From Hyphomicrobiales bacterium (GTDB taxonomy: Bacteria; Pseudomonadota; Alphaproteobacteria; Rhizobiales; Rhizobiaceae): 56,806 nt of DNA. Where the stretch lies: assembly GCA_021775455.1 (NCBI GenBank), contig JAJFHU010000007.1:1-56806 (forward strand), given 5' to 3'. The notes below the pieces were generated by a model, which saw nothing but the letters and a program-made list of their open reading frames with translations, made no database searches and had not been told where the DNA came from. A program made the position numbers and the translations under genes. This document shows, piece by piece, positions 8,223 through 15,495 of the stretch (position 1 is the first letter of the stretch; each line of letters starts with the position of its first letter).

Positions 8223-10583
8223 TTATTCCGCTGCCTGTTTCGTACCGGCAGCCTGAATGGCGGCCCATACCTTGGCAGGTGTCGCGGGCATGGAAAGGTC
8301 ATTATTGCCAATGGCATCGGTTATCGCATTGATCAGTGCCGGCGGTGATCCAATGGCACCTGCTTCACCACATCCCTTTATGCCAAGCGGGTTACTAGGA
8401 CATGGCGTAGACTCGTGGCTTACCTGATAGCTCGGCAAATCATCAGCCCTTGGCATGGCATAATCCATGTATGAGCCCGTCAGAAGTTGTCCATTATCAT
8501 CATAAACAACCTCTTCCAGCAACGCTTGTCCTATACCCTGGGCAATTCCACCGTGGACCTGACCCTCAACAATCATCGGATTAACGATGGTGCCAAAGTC
8601 ATCCGACGCCACAAACTGAACGATATCTGTGTGGCCGGTTTCCGGATCAACCTCCACTTCGCAAATGTAGGTTCCGGCCGGAAAAGTGAAGTTTGCCGGA
8701 TCATAGAATGAACCTTCTTTCAAGCCCGGTTCCATGCCCTCAGGAAGATTGTGCGCTGTATAGGCGTTTAGGCACACCTCATGCCACCCCAGAACCTTGT
8801 TTGATCCTGGAACCTTTACTTCGCCATCCTCGATAACAATGTCACTCTCTTTGACCTCAAGCATGTGAGCGCCGATCTTCTTTGCTTTTATCTCAACTTT
8901 ATCGAGCGCTTGGGCAATTGCAGACATGCCAACTGCACCAGAGCGCGAACCATAAGTCCCCATACCGAACTGAACCTTGTCGGTATCACCGTGAACCACT
9001 TGCACATTATCCGCAGGCAAGCCAAAGCGATCACAAACCAATTGGGCAAAGGTTGTTTCATGGCCTTGGCCATGGCTGTGGGAACCAGTCAGGATTTCGA
9101 CAGTGCCGACCGGGTTTACCCGTACTTCTGCAGACTCCCAAAGTCCTACACCTGCTCCCAGTGAGCCAACGGCCGCAGAGGGCGCAATGCCGCAAGCTTC
9201 AATATAGGACGACATGCCGATACCCCTGAGTTTACCAACCTTGGCTGCCTCAGCTCGACGTGTTTCAAACCCGCCATAATCGGCAGCTTTTATAGCCGCA
9301 TCCAGATTCGCTGCAAAGTCACCAACATCATAATTCATGATAACCGGTGTCTGATGTGGGAAACTGCCCACAAAGTTCTTGCGTCGCAATTCTGCCGGGC
9401 TGGTTCCCAATTGCCTTGCAGCTGTTTCCATGGCCCGTTCAACCAGGTAACAGGCTTCAGGACGTCCTGCACCGCGGTAAGCATCAACCGGAGTTGTATT
9501 GGTGTACACTGTCCGAACATTACAATGAATGTTGGCAATATCGTACTGCCCAGACAGAAGCGTTGCGTAGAGATACGTTGGCACGCACGATGAGAACAGG
9601 GACATATAAGCGCCGAGATTGGCGATCGTGTCCACCTTCAAGCCAACAATTTTGTGATTTTTGTCAAAGCCGATTTTAATGTTGCTTACATGATCACGCC
9701 CATGAGCATCTGTGAGAAAGGACTCGCTTCGCTCAGCAGTCCATTTGATCGAGCAGTTGGTTTTCATGGAAGCCCACAGGCAAACGATTTCTTCTGGATA
9801 AATGTAGATTTTGGAGCCAAACCCGCCGCCAACATCAGGGGCAACAACGCGAAGCTTGTGTTCCGGCGCGACCTGATAAAAGGCAGAAAGAACAAGCCTT
9901 GCAACGTGTGGATTTTGACTGGTGGTATAAAGGGTATAATGATCCTCAGCCTTACTGTAGACCGCAATTGCTGACCGCGGTTCGATGGCATTGGGTGCAA
10001 GGCGGTTGTTAGTAACATCCAATTCAACCACATGCGCAGCGCCTTTGATGGCATCATCGGTCGCTTTTTCTTCTCCGATTTCCCAATCGAAAATCAGATT
10101 GTTCTTTGCATTGTCGTGTATTTGGGGAGCGCTCTTTTCCAAGGCAGCGTCTGGTTTGATTACCGATGGCAGTTCTTCGTAATCAACTTCGACCGCCTCG
10201 GCTGCGGCCTTGGCATTTGCAGCAGTGTCAGCGACTACAACCGCAACCGCATCGCCAACATAACGAACAGTTTCAGTGGCGAGCGCGGACCAGACCCCCA
10301 TATTCATGGGGGAGCCATCTTTGGAATGTATCATCCAACCGCAAATTATGTTGCCGATGCCGTCACCGGTCAGCTGTTTGCCATCAAATACCGCTTCAAC
10401 ACCTACCATACCTTCCGCAGCCGATTTGTTGATTTTCTTTATTTTCGCGTGGGCATATGGCGAACGCACAAACGATGCATAACGCTGGTTAGGCTGCACA
10501 ATATCATCAGTATACCGTCCCTCACCCGTGATAAATCTCTTGTCTTCCTTGCGCAAAACCCGCGCGCCAATTCCTTCATTCAT
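8223..10583 (-). CDS. coxL: Form II CoxL-like molybdopterin-binding large subunit
   Basis: A 786-residue catalytic subunit of the xanthine-oxidase family, binding molybdopterin cytosine dinucleotide. The active-site loop reads A368-Y-R-G-A-G-R374. True aerobic CO dehydrogenase (form I) has AYRCSFR with a Cys binding copper, and that Cys is Gly here. The conserved catalytic Glu is E740 in GCGEAGAIG. It is therefore a form II enzyme, whose real substrate (CO, an aldehyde or an N-heterocycle) is disputed. It starts at ATG after GAGGAGG, lies 23 nt after coxS, and is followed by coxM and the maturation gene xdhC. Naming it CO dehydrogenase would be an over-call. Confidence 0.92.
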   Translation of the reverse strand: MNEGIGARVLRKEDKRFITGEGRYTDDIVQPNQRYASFVRSPYAHAKIKKINKSAAEGMVGVEAVFDGKQLTGDGIGNIICGWMIHSKDGSPMNMGVWSALATETVRYVGDAVAVVVADTAANAKAAAEAVEVDYEELPSVIKPDAALEKSAPQIHDNAKNNLIFDWEIGEEKATDDAIKGAAHVVELDVTNNRLAPNAIEPRSAIAVYSKAEDHYTLYTTSQNPHVARLVLSAFYQVAPEHKLRVVAPDVGGGFGSKIYIYPEEIVCLWASMKTNCSIKWTAERSESFLTDAHGRDHVSNIKIGFDKNHKIVGLKVDTIANLGAYMSLFSSCVPTYLYATLLSGQYDIANIHCNVRTVYTNTTPVDAYRGAGRPEACYLVERAMETAARQLGTSPAELRRKNFVGSFPHQTPVIMNYDVGDFAANLDAAIKAADYGGFETRRAEAAKVGKLRGIGMSSYIEACGIAPSAAVGSLGAGVGLWESAEVRVNPVGTVEILTGSHSHGQGHETTFAQLVCDRFGLPADNVQVVHGDTDKVQFGMGTYGSRSGAVGMSAIAQALDKVEIKAKKIGAHMLEVKESDIVIEDGEVKVPGSNKVLGWHEVCLNAYTAHNLPEGMEPGLKEGSFYDPANFTFPAGTYICEVEVDPETGHTDIVQFVASDDFGTIVNPMIVEGQVHGGIAQGIGQALLEEVVYDDNGQLLTGSYMDYAMPRADDLPSYQVSHESTPCPSNPLGIKGCGEAGAIGSPPALINAITDAIGNNDLSMPATPAKVWAAIQAAGTKQAAE

Positions 10584-10606
10584 AATTATTCCTCCTCGCG
10601 CACAGG

Positions 10607-11080
10607 TTACATTTTTGATGCGGCATCTTCGATTGATCTGACAATGTTGTGGTAGCCGGTACAGCGACAGATGTTGCCTTCCAGCTCTTTTCGAATTGCC
10701 GCTTCATCGAGTTCAATTCCGCTAACCTTGTAGCGCTCTACAAACTCAGTAGCAGCCATGATCATTCCAGGGGTGCAGAACCCGCACTGAAGTCCGTGAT
10801 TTTCCTTGAAAGCTGCTTGCATGGGATGCAATTCCCCATCCTTCGCCAAACCCTCAATGGTAGTTATTTCAGAGCCTTCAGCCCGCACCGCCAACATCGT
10901 GCAGGCTTTTATTGCTTTACCATCCACATGAACGACGCAAGCACCACATTGGGAAGTGTCACAACCAACATGGGTTCCTGTCAGGCCAAGATTTACACGG
11001 ATAAAGTCAACAAGTAGCGTTCGGTCCTCGACGTCACCTGAAACGGCCTTTCCGTTAACGGTCATAGATACTGTAGTCAT
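10607..11080 (-). CDS. coxS: CoxS-like [2Fe-2S] small subunit
   Basis: A 157-residue iron-sulfur subunit with two clusters. The plant-ferredoxin-type cluster uses C40, C45, C48 and C60; the helical C-terminal cluster uses C99, C102, C138 and C140 (CGFC and CRC motifs). It relays electrons from molybdopterin to FAD. The start ATG is preceded by GGAGGAAC. It lies between coxG and coxL on the same strand. Length and Cys pattern are standard for the family. Confidence 0.93.
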   Translation of the reverse strand: MTTVSMTVNGKAVSGDVEDRTLLVDFIRVNLGLTGTHVGCDTSQCGACVVHVDGKAIKACTMLAVRAEGSEITTIEGLAKDGELHPMQAAFKENHGLQCGFCTPGMIMAATEFVERYKVSGIELDEAAIRKELEGNICRCTGYHNIVRSIEDAASKM

Positions 11081-11143
11081 GTTCCTCCTCCAAACTCAGT
11101 ATAGGTTTATTTTGTACCGACATTTGTTAATTTGAAATTCAAC

Positions 11144-11596
11144 TCAAGCAGTTGCTCCTTCAGATGCTATCTCGCTAAATCGAGTGAAAAACTGCTTTGC
11201 CAGTTTTGAAGCTGAAGATTTCACCAAACGCGATCCTATTTGGGCAATTTTACCGCCAAGCCTGGCATCCACCACATAGGAGAGACGGGTACCTTCAGCT
11301 TCTTCGTCCAGCTTTACGAACGCGCCGCCTGATGCCATTCCTGCTACTCCGCCCTTCCCGGCACCAACTATTCGATAGCTTTCCGGATGAATTTTATCTG
11401 TCAGTTCTACTTCACCCTCAAATTTGGCCTTTACCGGACCTACTTTCAAAACCACCCTAGCCCTGAAACTATCTGGTGAAACCTGCTCAAGTGCTTCACA
11501 TCCAGGGATGCACTCTTTCAACACTTTCGGATCATTCATAAGTTCCCAAACTCGCTCGCGGGGTGCCGGGATCATATGTTCTCCCTCAAATTCCAA
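11144..11596 (-). CDS. coxG: CoxG-like SRPBCC family protein
   Basis: A 150-residue START/SRPBCC-fold protein. In Oligotropha, CoxG is linked to membrane attachment of CO dehydrogenase; the C-terminal hydrophobic region of that protein is absent here. IPAPRERVWELMNDPKVL and LKECIPGCEAL match the family N-terminus. The start is TTG at 11596 with GAGGTG about 5 nt upstream; starting at the later ATG would cut the first beta strand. It is the first gene of the cox-like operon, 64 nt ahead of coxS, with a palindrome 135 nt upstream. Confidence 0.85.
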   Translation of the reverse strand: MEFEGEHMIPAPRERVWELMNDPKVLKECIPGCEALEQVSPDSFRARVVLKVGPVKAKFEGEVELTDKIHPESYRIVGAGKGGVAGMASGGAFVKLDEEAEGTRLSYVVDARLGGKIAQIGSRLVKSSASKLAKQFFTRFSEIASEGATA

Positions 11597-11730
11597 TGAT
11601 TCACCTCATCTGTTCGCCCATCCCGCACCTTGCTGCAATGTTCAGCGGTTGTGGATGACCATACATTCAGTGTTGTACATCAAGAGACAATAATCAATCT
11701 CGATCTTTGTAGAGGCTTCGTCCGGGCAAT

Positions 11731-11750
11731 ATTGGTCTTATCAGACCAAT
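11731..11750. promoter_or_regulatory. 20-bp palindrome upstream of the cox-like operon, candidate operator
   Basis: ATTGGTCTTATCAGACCAAT has two perfect 8-base arms and matches its own reverse complement at 18 of 20 positions. It lies 135 nt before the coxG start. The TTGGTC/GACCAA arms resemble sites of FadR-type GntR regulators, but the regulator is not encoded in this window. No T-run follows on the minus strand, so it is not the terminator of tRNA-His. Confidence 0.45.
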
Positions 11751-11769
11751 AAATGAAATTGGGGGAGGA

Positions 11770-11846
11770 TGGTACGGTTGGGTGGATTTGAACCACCGGC
11801 CTCTAGAGCCACAATCTAGCGCTCTAACCTACTGAGCTACAACCGC
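11770..11846 (-). tRNA. tRNA-His (GTG anticodon), CCA encoded
   Basis: The 7-bp acceptor stem (GCGGTTG with CAACCGT), the D arm, a 5-bp anticodon stem CTAGA/TCTAG around TTGTGGC, and the T arm GGTTCAAATCC are all readable. The anticodon GTG gives His. The base before position 1 is T and the discriminator is A73, not G-1:C73 as in most bacteria. Loss of G-1 with A73 is a known feature of many alphaproteobacterial tRNA-His genes. The first acceptor pair is a G-T wobble. Confidence 0.96.
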
Positions 11847-12152
11847 ACAGCTTGTCGTGTATGCCGAAAAGCCTTGTTGAAATACGGATATCCGGCAAAA
11901 TTTGCAAGGAAAAGTTCCTTTAACTTACCAGAATCCGGAATGATTCCCGAAATACGTGTAGCCGACCTCTTTAATCGGTGTCGAGAATTCCTGTACTTAA
12001 ACAAAATTACAACCGGCATTAACCGTGACAGTAGAGAATTCATCTGAAAATCCTTATTTTCTGGACCCCCGGCCCCACCAATTGTATTAACTATCTGTTA
12101 ACACTCTCCGAAGTGGATTGACGTAATTGTACAGTGTTGAAACGAAAAGTGG
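11847..12152. other. 306-base intergenic region between tRNA-His and the PdhS-like kinase gene
   Basis: No convincing gene is present; the one minus-strand open frame here runs into the tRNA. The right part carries an exact CtrA-type box (12087-12102). On the minus strand TTGCAA, 17 bases, TATTTC (within about 11874-11904) could be the tRNA promoter, but the match is weak. Confidence 0.5.
12087..12102 (+). promoter_or_regulatory. CtrA-type box (TTAA-N7-TTAAC) upstream of the PdhS-like kinase
   Basis: TTAACTATCTGTTAAC matches the consensus of the alphaproteobacterial cell-cycle regulator CtrA without mismatch. It lies 50 nt before the kinase ATG, a position suited to overlapping the -35 region. 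About one or two such 8-base matches are expected by chance in a window of this size, so placement is the main support. Confidence 0.6.
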
Positions 12153-15100
12153 ATGACGCAGGAACAAGAATATTCATATCTGGATCTTTCGGTACTCACA
12201 CCTCTGCGCCCGTATGTTTTATCTGCAGATGCGGCGGCGGTTTTCGATGAAAACCTTGAATCCATTCTTTGGGCGAACGCAGCAGGTGCCAACTTGTTGG
12301 GGGGGCGTGGCATAGCAGATTTGCTTTCTGCCCGATTGTCAGACAGCCTTTCGTTTGTGCGCCAATTGAAAAATGCGATCGCTCAATTGGAAGTTTCCGA
12401 CGGGAGTCTAATTCGCGGTTTTCGTGTTAGCCAGGGTGTTCGAACACGCCTACTGCAATGCGAAATATCCCGCATTGTTCTTCCTGAAAATGTGGCAGCT
12501 ATACTTTTGGTGTGTTCCGATAACCTGGGAGAAAACTCAGTAACTGAAAATGACCTTGCACATAAAGCTGTAAACGCGCTCGAAGGCTTTGCAGACGCTG
12601 CAGCAATAATAGATGATTTTGGATTGCCCCTCGCTGTATCAGAAAAATTTGAAGATATAGGATTATCCGAAAGCGCCCTTGAAATGCTGGTGGATGAGCT
12701 TACCCGGGAAGAGGATCGTCTAATAAAAAGACCGGTTGTTGACTTACCGGAAGGAAACTTTGTGGCAGGCTTGGCCCGGTTTTCAGATAATCCTGGCCGC
12801 AATCTCCTGGTTCTTGCAGACACGACTATAACAAGTGAAGACGAAGATACTGATGCTGGCAACGATACGGAACCTGCTGTTGCGGCGGATACAACTGATT
12901 TGGGTGCTGAGATACTTCATTCGGAAGCGTTCAACGGTAAAGTTACAATTGTCGACGACTCGCCTGATTCGGAGAGTGCTGTTGTCCAGCAAGAAACTTA
13001 TGACTCGGATACTGCATATGGAGAAGCACCCCTTTCCCAACCGCATTTGATGCCAGTCAACGAAGAAAGTGAACAAAAAAAAGATACCAACAATCTGGCT
13101 GAACGAACACGATCTTTGCTTGACCGCTGGGCAGGTCAGGAACATTCTCCTGATGGTGAGGAAATTGATTCTGCAGATACTCCAGAATCTGCCGACAGTA
13201 TGGGCGTTCAAGGATTACCCAAGGAATTTCAGTTTGAAGAAAGTTCACAAACCGTCCGCTTTGCCTTCACAATTGATGCCGATGGCATTTTTCAATCGAT
13301 TTCTCCTGAACTCTCGCAATCGGTCGGTCCAAATTCAGCAGATGTAGAAGGACGAAGCTGGGCGGATGTATCTACAGTATTTGGTTTTGACCGGAACGGC
13401 GAAATCAAAAACCTGCTTGAAAAACAAGATACATGGTCAGGCAAGACTGTGTTGTGGCCAATTCAGGGAACCGACTTGTCGGTACCGATAGATCTCGCTG
13501 CATTGCCGGTGTTTGATGCCGAACGCCGATTTGAGGGTTTCCGTGGCTTTGGCATAATTCGTATGCCTGACACTTTACTTGATCCCGAGGAGACTGGATT
13601 GGCACTTGCTGGGTCAACTACCGAGGCGGGTGAATTCGCCGGAACACCAAATGAGCCAGAAGACACATTATCGACAATTCCGGACACGGAATTAATTACG
13701 CCTGAGGACGAACCGATTATCAGCATCGCCTCAGAAATTGGAAGTGAAGATCAAGATTCCGACAAATCAAACGTTGTCAAACTGGTGCACAAGAACACCA
13801 ATCCAAGTGAACAAGAAGGCGAACTGCCAGTCGATACTTCGTTGTTGGAAAAACTACCGGTTGCCGTTCTTGTATATCGTTCTGGTGAAACGTTGTTTGC
13901 AAACCGTCAATTGTTGAGTTTTACAGGATACCGCAACACGGTTGAACTGGCTGATGCTGGAGGCATTGATGCTTTGTTTAATCTTGTCCCTGCGGCAGAT
14001 ACAGGACAATCCGATTTTCAGCAGATGATCCTGAAGGACGGAACAGAACGAAATGTGAAACCCGTACTTCATACCGTGCCTTGGAGTGGGCAGAAGGCCT
14101 TGCTCTTAAGCTTCATGCCTGAAGTTGAACTTGGAGATGAGCCGCCCGTGCTTGCGATTGCAGAGGCAAGTGAAGTTCAAAATATCCTCGACATTTCAAG
14201 TGATGGCATATTGGTGTTGGAGCCAACTGGCAATATTGTTTCGATCAACGCATCTGCAGAAGCGCTTTTCGGTGTCACGTTTGATGATATGTCCGGGAAA
14301 CCGATATCCGATCTAATGGCTTTGGAAAGTCGCGAAGTCATTGAGGGATATATCGCAGACGTGTCTGCGCCCGGAGTTGGCCCTTTGCTGAATGATGGTC
14401 GGGAAGTCATCGGCCATGAAGCCAAAGGTGGTCTAATTCCACTCTTTGTCACAATATCCAGATTGCAATCTTCAGGCATGTTATGCGCAGTAGTCAGGGA
14501 TATGACGAATTGGAAAAATGCTGAAGAAGAATTGATAAAGGCGCGACGTGGGGCTGAGCTTGCCAATGAGCAAAAATCCGAATTCCTGGCCCACGTAAGT
14601 CACGAAATTCGTACTCCGCTAAATTCAATCATCGGTTTTTCACAGGTAATGATTGAAGAGAAATTCGGGCCTGTCGAAAATGAGCGCTACAGGGAGTATC
14701 TCAGAGACATCAGCCGGTCGGGCAATCATGTGCTTGATCTCATTAATGACCTGCTTGATTTGTCCAAGATCGAAGCTGGCAAGCTGGAACTTTCATTTGA
14801 GGCAATTGACCTAAACCAGCTGGTTTCGGAGACCGTCGCGCTGCTTCAACCAGAAGCCAATGCCCACCGGATTATTATCCGAACCTCTTTGTCCAGGGCA
14901 GTACCGAAAGTAGTAGCCGACACTCGCTCCATGCGCCAGATAATTCTAAATCTGGTTTCAAATGGCATCAAGTATTCACCGCCAAGCGGCCAGGTAATTG
15001 TCTCAACGGTATATGAAAGCAATGGTGAGGTGGCACTGCGCATTCGTGATACCGGACGCGGCATGAGCGAAGATGAAATAGAAGATGCAATGAAACCATT

Positions 15101-15272
15101 TCAACAAGTCCACGGGGTAAGTGAAAAGCGCGGCCAGGGAACCGGCCTTGGACTTCCCCTAACCAAAGCACTGGTTGAGGCAAATCGCGCATATTTCGAC
15201 CTGGAAAGTGGTCCTGACCAGGGAACCATCGCGCACGTGCAGTTTCCAACTCAACGGGTACTTGCCGACTGA
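12153..15272 (+). CDS. pdhS: PdhS-like PAS sensor histidine kinase (DivJ/PleC family, cell cycle)
   Basis: A 1039-residue kinase with no clear transmembrane segment. The N-terminal 160 residues form a PAS-like region (FDENLESILWANAAG). A long acidic, low-complexity linker follows. PAS-like modules begin near 566 (LPVAVLVYRSGETLFANRQL) and 675 (ILDISSDGILVLEPTG). The HisKA helix carries H817 (HVSHEIRTPLNSIIGF), and the HATPase domain spans about 915-1035 (NLVSNGIKYSP, DTGRGMS, GTGLGLPL). The DHp sequence KFGPVENERYREYLRDI and the total length fit PdhS of Brucella, which acts through DivK on CtrA. No receiver domain is fused. The exact CtrA box 50 nt upstream supports cell-cycle control. PleC or DivJ-type paralogy cannot be excluded. 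Confidence 0.82.
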   Translation: MTQEQEYSYLDLSVLTPLRPYVLSADAAAVFDENLESILWANAAGANLLGGRGIADLLSARLSDSLSFVRQLKNAIAQLEVSDGSLIRGFRVSQGVRTRLLQCEISRIVLPENVAAILLVCSDNLGENSVTENDLAHKAVNALEGFADAAAIIDDFGLPLAVSEKFEDIGLSESALEMLVDELTREEDRLIKRPVVDLPEGNFVAGLARFSDNPGRNLLVLADTTITSEDEDTDAGNDTEPAVAADTTDLGAEILHSEAFNGKVTIVDDSPDSESAVVQQETYDSDTAYGEAPLSQPHLMPVNEESEQKKDTNNLAERTRSLLDRWAGQEHSPDGEEIDSADTPESADSMGVQGLPKEFQFEESSQTVRFAFTIDADGIFQSISPELSQSVGPNSADVEGRSWADVSTVFGFDRNGEIKNLLEKQDTWSGKTVLWPIQGTDLSVPIDLAALPVFDAERRFEGFRGFGIIRMPDTLLDPEETGLALAGSTTEAGEFAGTPNEPEDTLSTIPDTELITPEDEPIISIASEIGSEDQDSDKSNVVKLVHKNTNPSEQEGELPVDTSLLEKLPVAVLVYRSGETLFANRQLLSFTGYRNTVELADAGGIDALFNLVPAADTGQSDFQQMILKDGTERNVKPVLHTVPWSGQKALLLSFMPEVELGDEPPVLAIAEASEVQNILDISSDGILVLEPTGNIVSINASAEALFGVTFDDMSGKPISDLMALESREVIEGYIADVSAPGVGPLLNDGREVIGHEAKGGLIPLFVTISRLQSSGMLCAVVRDMTNWKNAEEELIKARRGAELANEQKSEFLAHVSHEIRTPLNSIIGFSQVMIEEKFGPVENERYREYLRDISRSGNHVLDLINDLLDLSKIEAGKLELSFEAIDLNQLVSETVALLQPEANAHRIIIRTSLSRAVPKVVADTRSMRQIILNLVSNGIKYSPPSGQVIVSTVYESNGEVALRIRDTGRGMSEDEIEDAMKPFQQVHGVSEKRGQGTGLGLPLTKALVEANRAYFDLESGPDQGTIAHVQFPTQRVLAD

Positions 15273-15275
15273 TAC

Positions 15276-15303
15276 AAAAAAAAGACCCTGCCAAAGCAGG
15301 GTC
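15276..15303 (-). terminator. Rho-independent terminator, minus strand
   Basis: GACCCTGC (15284-15291) pairs perfectly with GCAGGGTC (15296-15303) around a 4-nt loop. Read on the minus strand the stem is followed by eight T (15283-15276). On the plus strand it is followed by AAAAATT, so it ends leftward transcription. That could be the acetoacetyl-CoA synthetase mRNA (stop at 15496) or a short separate RNA. Confidence 0.85.
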
Positions 15304-15411
15304 AAAAATTGAGTAGTAAAGAAGCACTTGCACGTTTAAATTCAAAATCGGCGGGTACCATATTGGGTTTTGGAGCCCACCTTTGTTGCAGCTACTTTGT
15401 CACCTCAACCC

Positions 15412-15427
15412 TTAACGGGTCCTTAAC
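15412..15427. promoter_or_regulatory. CtrA-type box in a convergent intergenic region
   Basis: TTAACGGGTCCTTAAC is an exact TTAA-N7-TTAAC match. It lies between two genes that end toward each other, so it serves no annotated start. It is about 110 nt upstream, on the minus strand, of a strong terminator, which would suit a short untranslated RNA. Confidence 0.4.
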
Positions 15428-15495
15428 AAGGCCGTGAATTCTTTAATAAATGGTGTTTCATTTTGTGCCAAGGTTAATATCTGCGAAAGGAATTG

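Noticed and set aside
8865-9164. Plus-strand open frames opposite coxL
   Set aside because: They lie within the complement of a conserved catalytic subunit and resemble no family.
11731-11750. Palindrome as terminator of tRNA-His
   Set aside because: On the minus strand the stem is followed by ATTGCCCGG, without a T-run, so an operator is more likely.
11837-12043. Minus-strand 68-codon frame upstream of tRNA-His
   Set aside because: It overlaps the tRNA, lacks a ribosome site and is basic without family resemblance.
15284-15303. Hairpin as terminator of the PdhS-like gene
   Set aside because: The T-run is on the minus-strand side only; on the plus strand AAAAATT follows the stem.
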